The notes below the pieces were generated by a model that was given only the letters and a program-made list of their open reading frames with translations, ran no database searches and was not told where the DNA came from. The position numbers and the translations under genes are program-made. Positions 16,926 to 27,822 of a DNA stretch of 64,000 nucleotides are shown piece after piece (position 1 is the stretch's first letter; every line of letters begins with the position of its first letter). The stretch comes from Sphingopyxis sp. DBS4 (lineage in GTDB: Bacteria > Pseudomonadota > Alphaproteobacteria > Sphingomonadales > Sphingomonadaceae). Location of the stretch: contig NZ_CP102384.1 of the NCBI RefSeq assembly GCF_024628865.1, forward strand, positions 1,003,001 to 1,067,000. Reading direction: 5' to 3'.

Positions 16926-18440
16926 CTACCGCGCCCGAATGAAAGCTCGGATATCTTCGGCCAATTTGTGCCGATCTTCGTCGCGGATGTACATCATGTG
17001 CCCTGCATCATAATATTTATACTCGATCCGGTCCTGCGGGATTCCGGTGCGCGACAGCGCATATTCGGCGGCGAAAAAGGGCGTTGCGAAATCATAATAA
17101 CCCTGGCCGACGAAGACGCGCAGGCCCGAATTTTCGCGCAGCGCCTGCCCGATATAGGGCGCGACGTTCAGATAGGCGTTGCTGTCGCGCCCGCCGATCC
17201 GCCAGTCCCACGGGCCGACATTGCCGATCGACTGATATTCGCGATCCGTCTTGAACCCCAGCGTATCGCGCGCCCAGCTGTTGATCGCGGCGGTATAGCC
17301 CGCGTCGATGCCATAGAAGCTGGGATCATTGTCGGGCTCCTCGCCCGCATTGTCGTAATCCTTGCCGGTATAGCGGCTGTCGAGCCGTCCGATGGTCAGG
17401 CCGCGGTCGCGGAGCAACTCCTTGTAGAAGCGGCCGGGCGTCACGCGCAGGTCGGCGCGCTCGAGGAAATCCTCCGACAGGCCGGTGAAGCGTGCGAGGT
17501 CGCGGCGGATCGCGGCGCGCTCCTCGCCCTGCAGTTTCTGTCCTTTCAGCAGCGCGGCGGCATAGGGACCGATCGCCCATTGCCGCGCTTCCTCGGCGAA
17601 CGCCTCGACCGACGGTGCGCTCGCCTTGCCGTGATAGAGCGCGGTGGTCGCCATCGAGGGGAGGTTGGTGATATAGCCGAGCTCGTTCCCCGGCGCGTCG
17701 GAGCCTGCGGCGAAGTCGAGCACGGTCGAGATCAGGATGATCCCATTGAGGCCGACGTCGTTGAAGGTTTCGTTCATTAACTGATTGGCGACAGCTGCCG
17801 AGCGCGTCGTGCCGTAGCTTTCGCCACCAAGAAACTTGGGGCTGTTCCAGCGGCCATTTTCATTGAGCCAGCGCCGGATCACTTCGGCGACCGCCTTCGC
17901 ATCCTGCGTGATGCCGTAATAATTCTTGGGATCGGCTTTGCCGATCAGGTGCGAAAAGCCGGTGCCCGGCGGGTCGATGAAGACGATGTCGGTGACATCG
18001 AGCAGCGCGTCGGGATTGTCGACGAGGGGATAGGGCGGCGCGCCGTCGTCGGTGCCATTGCCGGGAATCGCGACGCGCTTGGGGCCAAAGGCCCCCATCA
18101 TCAGCCACACGGTGCCCGACCCGGGCCCGCCGTTGAACAGGAAGGTCACCGGCCGGTTCGGGTCGCGCGGCTCCCTGATATAGGCGGTGGTGACGATCGC
18201 GGCTTCGGCTACGCCGTCCTGATTCTTGAGGATCGTCTCGCCGATCGTCGCGGCGTAATTGATCCGCTGCCCGCCGAAGGTGCCCGACAGCTTGGTGGTG
18301 TGGACCTGCGGTTCATAGTCGGCGGGCTTTTCGGCCTTCGCCTTGTCCGCTGCCTTATCGGCCGGCGCATCCTGCGCATGCAGCATGGGAGGCGCAGCGG
18401 CGGCGAGCGCCAGCGCGATGATCGACAGACCCGTTTTCAT
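16926..18440 (-). CDS. Peptidase S10 family serine carboxypeptidase-like protein
   Basis: 504 aa with a signal peptide (residues 1-22, ending LHAQ), so it is periplasmic or exported. The catalytic triad appears to be S208 (in GGESYGTTR), D450 (GQGYYDFATP) and H481 (YDAGHMMY). FLFNGGPGSGTVWL forms the oxyanion region. S10 enzymes release C-terminal residues from peptides; the exact substrate is unknown. An Ala/Lys-rich linker follows the signal. It is monocistronic. Confidence 0.9.
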   Translation of the reverse strand: MKTGLSIIALALAAAAPPMLHAQDAPADKAADKAKAEKPADYEPQVHTTKLSGTFGGQRINYAATIGETILKNQDGVAEAAIVTTAYIREPRDPNRPVTFLFNGGPGSGTVWLMMGAFGPKRVAIPGNGTDDGAPPYPLVDNPDALLDVTDIVFIDPPGTGFSHLIGKADPKNYYGITQDAKAVAEVIRRWLNENGRWNSPKFLGGESYGTTRSAAVANQLMNETFNDVGLNGIILISTVLDFAAGSDAPGNELGYITNLPSMATTALYHGKASAPSVEAFAEEARQWAIGPYAAALLKGQKLQGEERAAIRRDLARFTGLSEDFLERADLRVTPGRFYKELLRDRGLTIGRLDSRYTGKDYDNAGEEPDNDPSFYGIDAGYTAAINSWARDTLGFKTDREYQSIGNVGPWDWRIGGRDSNAYLNVAPYIGQALRENSGLRVFVGQGYYDFATPFFAAEYALSRTGIPQDRIEYKYYDAGHMMYIRDEDRHKLAEDIRAFIRAR

Positions 18441-18535
18441 GATTTTCTCCCCGTTGAGAGGAAAACACTAAGCGGGACGGGAAGGGGCGGCAAGGCTGCT
18501 GGTCGGCGTGCAATGGCACTTGGTCGAAGCGATCG

Positions 18536-20722
<2,187 letters not shown>

Positions 20723-20825
20723 TGACGGCAATATGGTATCGATGGGGCTCAACCACAAATAATATGCTGGGCAACCAATTGGTCGCGTTCGAGTTTCCGA
20801 TCTGCTCAACAGGAGGATGAATTCC

Positions 20826-21353
20826 ATGAAAAAATTTGTGACGATTGCGGCTCTCGGGGTCGCGCTGGCCGTTTCGGGCTGCGGCAAGAGCGAAAATAAT
20901 GCCGGCGGCACCGTCAAGCGCGAAGCCGGAAACTGGAAGACCGACGTCAAGCTGGTGAAATTCGAAGTCCCCGGCATGCCGGCCGAAATGAAGGACGGCA
21001 TGGCGAAGATGATGGAAGGCGCCAGCGGCATGGACCAGTGCTTCACGCAGGAGCAGGTCGACAAGGAGGATATTGCCTCCGAACTCGCCAAGGGTCCCGG
21101 CAACGGCGGCGAGTGCAAATGGTCGAAGAAGGATGTCAGCGGCGGCAAGATCGACGTCGCGGGCACCTGCACCGCCAACGGCCAGACGGTCGATATGGCG
21201 ATGAACGGCACGATGGAAGCGAAGAAGACCGACGTGACGATCACGACCAAGGGCAAGGTGCCGAACGGGCAGGGTGATATGGAAATGGTGCTCCAGATGA
21301 CGAGCACGCACACCGGCCCGTGCAAGGACGGCGCGGCGACGACCAAGAGCTGA
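20826..21353 (+). CDS. DUF3617 family lipoprotein
   Basis: 175 aa. A short signal peptide ends in the lipobox-like VSGCGK, so it is probably a lipoprotein. The mature part shows the DUF3617 pattern of a paired Cys (QCFT, GECKW, GTC) and Gly-rich beta repeats. The function is unknown. ATG 20826 is preferred because AGGAGG lies nine bases upstream; the ATG at 20817 touches the same AGGAGG and would be poorly placed. It is followed by a clear terminator. Confidence 0.85.
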   Translation: MKKFVTIAALGVALAVSGCGKSENNAGGTVKREAGNWKTDVKLVKFEVPGMPAEMKDGMAKMMEGASGMDQCFTQEQVDKEDIASELAKGPGNGGECKWSKKDVSGGKIDVAGTCTANGQTVDMAMNGTMEAKKTDVTITTKGKVPNGQGDMEMVLQMTSTHTGPCKDGAATTKS

Positions 21354-21380
21354 GCGCTCGCGTCGCTGACGAAAAGCCGA

Positions 21381-21412
21381 AGGGCGCCGATGCAAATCGG
21401 CGCCCTTTTTCT
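21381..21412 (+). terminator. Rho-independent terminator
   Basis: A 10-base perfect stem (arms 21382-21391 and 21396-21405, GGGCGCCGAT and its complement) with a GCAA tetraloop is followed by T5. It lies 28 bp after the DUF3617 stop. Confidence 0.9.
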
Positions 21413-21860
21413 TTGGGAGGCATCGGGGAGGGATGGACTTGCCGGAAGGGATGCAGGTGGGGCTGCTCCCCTTCCGGCGAAGTCTCTGTTCAATGGAACC
21501 GCGAGACGTTTCGAAAGGCGCCAGGGACCAGCTCGCACCCTTCGGTCTTGCGACCCCATTTGTTCGGGTCGGGCACGAGGCCCGATCCGAACCACGACCG
21601 CCAAGGGCGTGCCGCGACCCTTGAACGATCTCATGCACCGGGGCAGGAGGACAGTTACAATGGGTCACGTCGCGGCGTGTAGCCGGATGGTAAGGTTTTC
21701 TTTACCATTGCGCCCCAATTTCCGGGCCATTTGGAGCAACGCCGTGATTTTGTTATAAGGCCGGGGTCGCCTGTTACCGTTACATCATTGGGAAATCGGT
21801 GGCCGTCCCCGTCGAATGGCGTATCTACCGCGCGCCACGCAAAGGGCATTTGAGGGTTGC
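21413..21860. other. 448-bp gap with two stem-loops
   Basis: No convincing gene is seen. There are two inverted repeats: 21441-21450 with 21469-21478 (GCCGGAAGGG), and 21562-21574 with 21580-21592 (13-base arms, one mismatch). TTGGAG (21731-21736) and TTATAA (21753-21758), with a 16-bp spacer, could be a promoter for the gene starting at 21861. I compared the stretch with SRP RNA, 6S RNA and RNase P consensus features from memory and saw no match. Confidence 0.4.
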
Positions 21861-23609
21861 ATGGACCGCACGACAACGAACCAGCTTCCGGGACGCGATG
21901 ATGACGACCGGATTATCGCGGCCGAACATGAGCGGCTCCGCGCGTCGCCGCTGTTCACGCGGTCGCCGGTTCTGTCGCGCTTGCTCCAGTTTCTGGTCGA
22001 GCATCGTCTGAACGGCGGGCGGAGCGCGCCCAAGGCCTATGCCATTGCGACCGAGGCGCTGGGTCGCAACGCCGATTTCGACCCCGCCGTCGACAGCTAT
22101 CCGCGTGTCATGGTGGGACGGCTTCGGACGCTGCTCGATCGCTATTATGCCGAAACCGCATGGGTCCATCGCCTGCGCGTGCCGCAGGGAAGTTATGAGA
22201 TCGTGGTTCAGCGCCGCGCCTCACCTCCGGTGCGGCCCGCGGCCGGGGATGACGGCGTATCGTCGGTTGACGGGTCTGACGAGGCCCTGCCGCCATCGCG
22301 CCCCGACGACCGCACCGTGTCGGCGCGTCGTTCGCGGGGATTTCGTTGGCTCTGGATCGTTCCGCTCGTCGCGTTCGCACTGGCGGCGGGATGGTGGGCC
22401 TCTGCCAATTGGGGGCGCTTGACGCATTCCGCCGCGCGGCCGGTGCCGCTGCTCGAGATTGCGATGCCTCAATCGGGCGACACGCCGGTATCGCGCGCGC
22501 TGGCCCGCGCGCTCGAAAGCCGGCTTCGCGACGGGCTGCGCCGCTTCGACCTGGTCGATCTCAGAAGCGCCGCGCCCGCCGGCGCGGCATCGTCGGCGCG
22601 CGCCGATTACCGGCTGGACGCATCGATCGTTCGTACGATCGATGGACCCGCCGACGTCACGCTGGTGCTCAATCGCCTGGTCGATCAGCGCACCATCTGG
22701 TCGCAGCAATTCCACCTGGCCAAGGCTGAAATGCCCGAATTCGCCGCGATCGATCCCGCGATCGCCCAGGTCGCAGGCGATTATGGCATCATCGTGCGCG
22801 ATCAGGTTCAGCGGAACCCCGACGATTTCGCCCCCGGCTATCCCTGCCTCGCGCAATTCAACCGGATTCGGCAGATGCGCAACCCGCAGGGGGTGCGGCA
22901 GATCGACGCCTGCCTGCGCGCGACGCTGGACCGCAAGCCGAACGACCCGGTCGCGCTGAATGCGCTGTCGCTGCTTCGTTTCGGCGACTGGCAGGCGCGC
23001 CGCAACACGCCCGATGGGGCCAAGGCCTTCGCCGAGGCGCGGTCGCTGGCGCTGCGCGCCTATGAAAATGGCGCGGGCACGGCGGCGGGCCTATTCGCGA
23101 TGGCGCGTGCGAATTTTTACGGGCGCAATTGCGCGGGCGGGCTGGCGATGGGCGACGGCGCTCTGCGGCTCAACCCCTATGATGCCGATCTGGCCGGGTT
23201 CATGGGGCTGTTCAAGCTGGCGTGCGGCCATGGCGCGGAGGGAGAGCAACTGTTGCAGCGCTCGCTCGACCTCGATTCCTCCTATCCGGGCGTGCCGGCG
23301 GTGACGCTGGCGTTCGTCCGGTCGCAGGCGGGCGATCAGGAGGGGGCGATGGCCATTCTCGATCGCGTCCCGTCGCCCAGCAAGATGGAGCCGCAATATC
23401 TGCTCATCCGGTCGATCGTGCTCGCGCGTCAGGGACATTTGCCAGAAGCGCGCGCGGGCTGGCAGCGGCTGCTCGCCTTTACGAAACAGCCCGCGAACGC
23501 GGCGCCCGAAGTGGTGCTGGGGCAGTTCATGATCACGCCCGCCGTGATCGAGCGGGCGTCGGCGGCGGTGCGCGAATCGGGCATCGTTGCGCCGGCGGCG
23601 GCGCGCTGA
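21861..23609 (+). CDS. Single-span membrane protein with N-terminal regulatory-like module and TPR-like C-terminus
   Basis: 582 aa. Residues 25-98 (SPLFTRSPVLSRLLQFLVEH ... DPRVMVGRLR-type pattern) resemble the N-terminal module of rhizobial and sphingomonad TPR or cyclase-like proteins (RSERLRRFLRFVVE ... DPIVRVEARRLR). One hydrophobic segment (about 161-181) anchors it, and the rest is a periplasmic helical repeat region with TPR-like periodicity (about 330-560). The likely topology is cytoplasmic N-terminus and periplasmic C-terminus. The function is unknown; signal transduction is only a suggestion. ATG 21861 is chosen over 21816 because family similarity starts later. Confidence 0.75.
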   Translation: MDRTTTNQLPGRDDDDRIIAAEHERLRASPLFTRSPVLSRLLQFLVEHRLNGGRSAPKAYAIATEALGRNADFDPAVDSYPRVMVGRLRTLLDRYYAETAWVHRLRVPQGSYEIVVQRRASPPVRPAAGDDGVSSVDGSDEALPPSRPDDRTVSARRSRGFRWLWIVPLVAFALAAGWWASANWGRLTHSAARPVPLLEIAMPQSGDTPVSRALARALESRLRDGLRRFDLVDLRSAAPAGAASSARADYRLDASIVRTIDGPADVTLVLNRLVDQRTIWSQQFHLAKAEMPEFAAIDPAIAQVAGDYGIIVRDQVQRNPDDFAPGYPCLAQFNRIRQMRNPQGVRQIDACLRATLDRKPNDPVALNALSLLRFGDWQARRNTPDGAKAFAEARSLALRAYENGAGTAAGLFAMARANFYGRNCAGGLAMGDGALRLNPYDADLAGFMGLFKLACGHGAEGEQLLQRSLDLDSSYPGVPAVTLAFVRSQAGDQEGAMAILDRVPSPSKMEPQYLLIRSIVLARQGHLPEARAGWQRLLAFTKQPANAAPEVVLGQFMITPAVIERASAAVRESGIVAPAAAR

Positions 23610-23844
23610 CGCCGGACGCGACGGCCGGTTGCGCAAAGACTTGCGGGCGGCCCTTGCCCTTCCTATTTTCGACGCGGGCACCGGAAGACGGGAAGGGGGA
23701 AACTGGCCGGGAGCGATGAGCGAACGCCGGTCGGACCGAAACCTTTCGCCTCACTGCTAGGCGCCAGCCCTCTTGCCAGCCCAGCCGCTGGGCACTAGGG
23801 CAAATTCCAACATTCACGACATAGTCAGAAAAAAGGAACTGTGC

Positions 23845-24081
23845 ATGAGCGATTCGGCCGAAAAGGTTAAGAAGATCGTCGTCGAACATCTGGGCGTCGA
23901 AGCCGACAAGGTTACCGAAGAGGCGAGCTTCATCGACGACCTGGGCGCCGACAGCCTCGACATCGTTGAACTGGTGATGGCGTTCGAGGAAGAATTCGGT
24001 GTCGAAATCCCTGACGACGCGGCGGAAAAGATCGCCACCGTCAAGGACGCGATCGACTATATCGAAGCGAACAAGGGCTAA
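23845..24081 (+). CDS. acpP: Acyl carrier protein
   Basis: 78 aa, strongly acidic. The phosphopantetheine attachment site is S37 in [16 protein letters not shown] carries the growing acyl chain in type II fatty-acid synthesis and supplies fabF, encoded directly downstream. ATG 23845 has AAGGA upstream. Upstream in-frame codons to 23773 are not family-like. A hairpin terminator lies between acpP and fabF. Confidence 0.97.
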   Translation: MSDSAEKVKKIVVEHLGVEADKVTEEASFIDDLGADSLDIVELVMAFEEEFGVEIPDDAAEKIATVKDAIDYIEANKG

Positions 24082-24136
24082 GGCGAGCCTGTCCGGCATA
24101 GCCGGATATGGGCGCTCAAGCCGCCCGCATATTTCC

Positions 24137-24186
24137 GGCTTCCCGGCCCCGAGCGTTCGCGCGCAGTGGCTGGGAAGCCTTTTTTA
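24137..24186 (+). terminator. Terminator or attenuator between acpP and fabF
   Basis: The arms GGCTTCCC (24137-24144) and GGGAAGCC (24172-24179) are followed by T7 (24180-24186). An overlapping larger hairpin (GCCGGATATG against CATATTTCCGGC) starts just upstream. It would let highly expressed acpP be made in excess over fabF. Confidence 0.6.
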
Positions 24187-24251
24187 TGGATGTGCGTCCA
24201 CGAATTTGATGCGGCGGCCTGCGGGGGCAGGGGCCGACGAAAGGAATGTCT

Positions 24252-25511
24252 ATGCGCCGGATTGTGGTGACGGGATTGGGTTTGGTGACGCCGCTGGGCG
24301 CCGACGTGGAAACCACCTGGAAAAATCTGATCGCCGGCAAATCGGGCGCGGGGCAGATCACGCGTTTCGATGCGTCGGATCAGAAATGCACGATCGCATG
24401 CGAGGTAAAGCCCGCCGACCATGAATATGGCTTCGACCCCGGCAAGCGTGTCGATCATAAGGTCCAGCGCCAGGTCGATCCCTTCATCGTCTATGGCATC
24501 GACGCCGCGGGCCAGGCGCTCGAAGACGCCGGCCTCACCGAGATGGACGAGGAAACCAAGCTGCGCGCGGGCTGCTCGATCGGTTCGGGAATCGGCGGCC
24601 TGCCGGGAATCGAGAGCGAAAGCCTGCTGCTCGCTGAAAAGGGGCCGGGCCGCGTTTCGCCTCACTTCGTCCACGGCCGCCTGATCAACCTGATCTCGGG
24701 CCAGGTCAGCATCAAATACGGGCTGATGGGGCCGAATCACGCCGTCGTCACCGCCTGCTCGACCGGCGCCCATTCGATCGGCGATGCCGCGCGGATGATC
24801 CGCGACGGCGACGCCGATATCATGCTTGCGGGCGGCGCCGAATCGACGATCTGCCCGATCGGCATCGCCGGCTTCGCGCAGGCGCGCGCGCTGAACATGA
24901 GCAGCAATGACGCGCCCGAAAAGGCGAGCCGCCCTTATGACAAGGACCGCGACGGCTTTGTGATGGGCGAGGGCGCGGGCGTCGTGGTGCTCGAGGAATA
25001 TGAGCATGCCAAGGCGCGCGGCGCGAAAATCTATGCCGAGGTCGTCGGTTACGGTCTTTCGGGGGACGCCAATCACGTCACCGCGCCGCACCCCGACGGC
25101 TTCGGTGCCTATCGTTCGATGGAGATGGCGCTGAAAAAGGCGGGCATGACCCCCGCCGACATCGACTATATCAACGCCCACGGCACGTCGACGATGGCCG
25201 ACACGATCGAGCTCGGTGCGGTCAAGCGCCTGTTCGGCGATGCGATCGGCGACGTGTCGATGAGCTCGACCAAGTCGGCGATCGGCCATCTGCTCGGCGG
25301 CGCCGGCGCGGTCGAGACGATCTTCTGCATCCTTGCGATCCGCGACCAGATCGTCCCGCCGACGCTCAACCTCGACAATCCCGACGAGGGCACCGAGGGC
25401 GTCGACCTCGTCCCGCACACGGCGAAGAAGCGCAAGGTTCGCGCCGCGCTCAACAACAGTTTCGGCTTCGGCGGCACCAACGCCAGCCTGATCGTCAAGG
25501 CGGTAGACTGA
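24252..25511 (+). CDS. fabF: Beta-ketoacyl-ACP synthase II
   Basis: 419 aa condensing enzyme that elongates acyl-ACP with malonyl-ACP. The catalytic triad is C169 (VTACSTGAHS), H310 (INAHGTSTMADT) and H346 (KSAIGHLLGG). ATG 24252 is preferred because AAGGA lies six bases before it; the ATG at 24246 touches that sequence. It forms the acpP-fabF-mltG order common in proteobacteria. Confidence 0.96.
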   Translation: MRRIVVTGLGLVTPLGADVETTWKNLIAGKSGAGQITRFDASDQKCTIACEVKPADHEYGFDPGKRVDHKVQRQVDPFIVYGIDAAGQALEDAGLTEMDEETKLRAGCSIGSGIGGLPGIESESLLLAEKGPGRVSPHFVHGRLINLISGQVSIKYGLMGPNHAVVTACSTGAHSIGDAARMIRDGDADIMLAGGAESTICPIGIAGFAQARALNMSSNDAPEKASRPYDKDRDGFVMGEGAGVVVLEEYEHAKARGAKIYAEVVGYGLSGDANHVTAPHPDGFGAYRSMEMALKKAGMTPADIDYINAHGTSTMADTIELGAVKRLFGDAIGDVSMSSTKSAIGHLLGGAGAVETIFCILAIRDQIVPPTLNLDNPDEGTEGVDLVPHTAKKRKVRAALNNSFGFGGTNASLIVKAVD

Positions 25512-25517
25512 TAACGT

Positions 25518-25558
25518 CGTCATTGCGACCCCGGATCAAGTCCGGGGTCGCAATGACG
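25518..25558. repeat. Perfect 18-bp-stem palindrome
   Basis: Arms 25518-25535 and 25541-25558 are exact complements around a TCAAG loop. The CCCCGGA core is the same as at 241-283. It lies six bases after the fabF stop and lacks a T-tract, so it is more a REP-type element than a classical terminator. Confidence 0.75.
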
Positions 25559-25634
25559 AGCTGCAAATCCCTCTTTCCTACATGGCGCGGCCATGCTCTA
25601 TCACCGTGTCGTCGGGCATCGGCCTAAAGCGACA

Positions 25635-25685
25635 AAGGAGACAATCCGGACCTGTGCATCCGTATCCTTTGTCTCCTTAGGAGAC
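25635..25685 (+). promoter_or_regulatory. Alternative-hairpin leader before mltG
   Basis: GGAGAC occurs at 25637-25642 and again at 25680-25685, with the complementary GTCTCC between them at 25671-25676. The middle strand can pair with either flank (AAGGAGACAA/TTGTCTCCTT, or GTCTCC-TTA-GGAGAC), which gives two mutually exclusive hairpins a few bases before the mltG ribosome-binding site. A regulatory switch is possible but untested. Confidence 0.35.
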
Positions 25686-25701
25686 CAACGGGGAGAAGTG
25701 C

Positions 25702-26640
25702 GTGCATCCGTTCCGCTGGCTGACGACGGCGATTTTGGCCTTGCTGCTCGCCGCCTGTTCGGGCGGCGCGCCGCGCGATGCCGAGGTCGTCATCCCGCCC
25801 GGTGCGAGCATCGCCAAGGCAGGGGATATCCTCGAAAAGGCGGGCGCGGTGTCGGCGTCGAGCTTTCGCAACCACGCGCGCCTCTTCGGCGGCGGCGATC
25901 CGATCAAGCCCGGCGAGTATAAGATCGAAAAGGGAATGGATGCGGGAGACATCCTGCGCCTTCTCCAGTCGGGCAAGACCATCCAGCGCCTGATCATGAT
26001 CCCGCAGGGCATGCCCTCGATCATGGTCCGCGACCGGCTGATGGCGGAGCCGCGTCTGAAAGGCGACATACCGGTGCCCGCCGAAGGGAGCATCCTTCCC
26101 GACTCCTATGCCTTCACCACCGGCGAGAGCCGCGCCGCGGTCGTGGCGCGGATGCAGGCGGCGATGGACAGGGCGTTCGCCGAACTCTGGGCGAAACGCA
26201 GCCCGCGCACCGCAGCGAAGGATCGCAATGAGGCGATGACCCTCGCCTCGATCGTCGAGAAGGAAACCTCGGTTCCGGCCGAGCGCCGCACCGTCGCGGG
26301 CGTTTATACCAACCGCCTCGCGGTCGGTATGAAGCTGCAGGCCGACCCCACCATCATCTATCCGATCACCAGGGGCAAACCGCTCGGTCGCCGCATCCTG
26401 CGCTCCGAAATCCTCGCGGTGAACGATTACAACACCTACAGCATGATCGGCCTGCCCAAGGGGCCGATCGCCAACCCCGGTAAGGCGTCGATCGCCGCGG
26501 TGCTCGACCCAGAACCGAACGACTATCTCTATTTCGTCGCCAAAGGCGACGGCGGCCACGTCTTCGCGCGCACGCTGGCCGAGCATAATGCGAACGTCCA
26601 GAAATGGTATCAACTGCGCCGCGAGCGCGGAGAGATGTAG
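25702..26640 (+). CDS. mltG: Endolytic transglycosylase MltG (YceG family)
   Basis: 312 aa, with a GTG start at 25702 and GGGGAG upstream. The YceG domain contains the catalytic Glu186 in LASIVEKET, then GVYTNRL, LQADPT and the C-terminal NDYNTY and GLPKGPI motifs. MltG cuts nascent peptidoglycan and limits strand length. The N-terminus ends in LLAACSGG, which resembles a lipobox (C19), so this version may be a lipoprotein rather than a single-span protein. A LysM-like subdomain (VVIPPGASIAKAGDILEKAG) precedes the catalytic part. Confidence 0.93.
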   Translation: MHPFRWLTTAILALLLAACSGGAPRDAEVVIPPGASIAKAGDILEKAGAVSASSFRNHARLFGGGDPIKPGEYKIEKGMDAGDILRLLQSGKTIQRLIMIPQGMPSIMVRDRLMAEPRLKGDIPVPAEGSILPDSYAFTTGESRAAVVARMQAAMDRAFAELWAKRSPRTAAKDRNEAMTLASIVEKETSVPAERRTVAGVYTNRLAVGMKLQADPTIIYPITRGKPLGRRILRSEILAVNDYNTYSMIGLPKGPIANPGKASIAAVLDPEPNDYLYFVAKGDGGHVFARTLAEHNANVQKWYQLRRERGEM

Positions 26641-26679
26641 GACAAGCGGCCGACGGTTGCCGCGAGGAGGGGAGACGCG

Positions 26680-27822
26680 ATGCGTCGCTTTTTGGGGCTT
26701 TCCGCCGGGATATTCTGGCTTGCGGCCTGCATGAACGGCGGCGGCGCGGCTGACCGGCCCGCCGCCGATGTCCGCATCGAAACGGGGCCGCGGCTCGGCG
26801 CTCCGCGTGCAACGCATCAGCTTGTCGCGACCGGTGACGGAACATTGCTGGCGATCGGCGGGTGCGTGCGCGTGAATTGCGAGGCGGGGCCGGACAGCGC
26901 GACGGTCGATATCATCGATGGCGCGGCCATGCGCCTCTCGCGCCACGGGCAGTTGCTCGCCGAACGGATCCAGCCGTCGGCGGCGGCCTTGCCCGATGGG
27001 CGCGTGCTCATCCTCGGCGGCTGGGTCGACGGACGGGTGTCGGCGACGACCGAAATTTTCGATCCGAAGACCGGAACATCGATCGCGGGCCCGGTGATGG
27101 CGGCGCCGCGAAATGCGCCCACCGTCGCCAGGTTGGCCGATGGCCGCATCCTGGTGGCGGGCGGCTATGACGGGCGCGACGTGCGCGCCGACGCCGAAAT
27201 CTTCGATCCCGCGACGGGGCACCTGCTGGCAACGGGCATGCTGCGGACCGCGCGCAGCGGCGCGACGGGCACCTTGCTCGCCGATGGCCGCATCCTCGTC
27301 GCGGGCGGCGGACGCCCCGACCGCGAACCGCGCCGGGCGCTGGCGAGCGCCGAACTGTTCGATCCGGTCGAGGGACGCTTCCAGCCCGCCGGCGCGCTGG
27401 CGACCGCGCGCTACAAACATGGCGCGGTTCGTCTGGCCAATGGCGACGTGCTGGTCGTCGGCGGGTCGGACGAACGCGATTATGGAGGAAAGCTCCGCTC
27501 GGTCGAACGGTTCGACGTCGCTGCCGGCCGTTTCGTGCCGGCGGGGCAGCTTGCCGATCCGCGCTTCAAGATCGCCGATGGCTTGCTGCTGCTGCCCGGC
27601 AACCGCGTGCTCGTCGCCGCGGGCGATGCCGCGCCCGAAATCTTCGATCTCGCGAGCGGCCGCGGAACGCGGCTCGATTATGACCTTGGCGGCCAGTGGA
27701 ACTATATGACGCTGGCGCGCGCGGGGGCGAGCAGTGCGCTGCTCGCGGGCGGCTATCGCGAGGGGCGGATCGAGCCGACCGACCGCAGCTGGATCATCCA
27801 TTTACCGAAAGGGGCAAGCTGA
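26680..27822 (+). CDS. Kelch-repeat lipoprotein
   Basis: 380 aa. The signal peptide ends in WLAACM, a lipobox. Five to six kelch-like blades follow, each with a DGRVLILGGW or DGRILVAGGY pattern and an EIFDP strand, which predicts a beta-propeller on the periplasmic side or the outer membrane. It probably binds a ligand or partner; no catalytic motif is seen. Its TGA overlaps the ATG of the next gene (TGATG), so the two are coupled. Confidence 0.82.
   Translation: MRRFLGLSAGIFWLAACMNGGGAADRPAADVRIETGPRLGAPRATHQLVATGDGTLLAIGGCVRVNCEAGPDSATVDIIDGAAMRLSRHGQLLAERIQPSAAALPDGRVLILGGWVDGRVSATTEIFDPKTGTSIAGPVMAAPRNAPTVARLADGRILVAGGYDGRDVRADAEIFDPATGHLLATGMLRTARSGATGTLLADGRILVAGGGRPDREPRRALASAELFDPVEGRFQPAGALATARYKHGAVRLANGDVLVVGGSDERDYGGKLRSVERFDVAAGRFVPAGQLADPRFKIADGLLLLPGNRVLVAAGDAAPEIFDLASGRGTRLDYDLGGQWNYMTLARAGASSALLAGGYREGRIEPTDRSWIIHLPKGAS

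Noticed and set aside
20723..21634. N-terminal extension of uvrB to 1032 codons
   Set aside because: It would cover the divergent DUF3617 gene, which has its own signal peptide, Shine-Dalgarno sequence and terminator; UvrB homology starts at 20722.
21413..21860. Known structured RNA (SRP, 6S, RNase P) in the 448-bp gap
   Set aside because: GCCGGAAGGG superficially recalls the SRP loop, but the symmetric internal loops and other consensus bases are missing.
25624..27801. 725-codon open frame on the - strand
   Set aside because: Antisense to mltG and the kelch gene; the translated sequence is His/Arg/Ala-rich without domain motifs.
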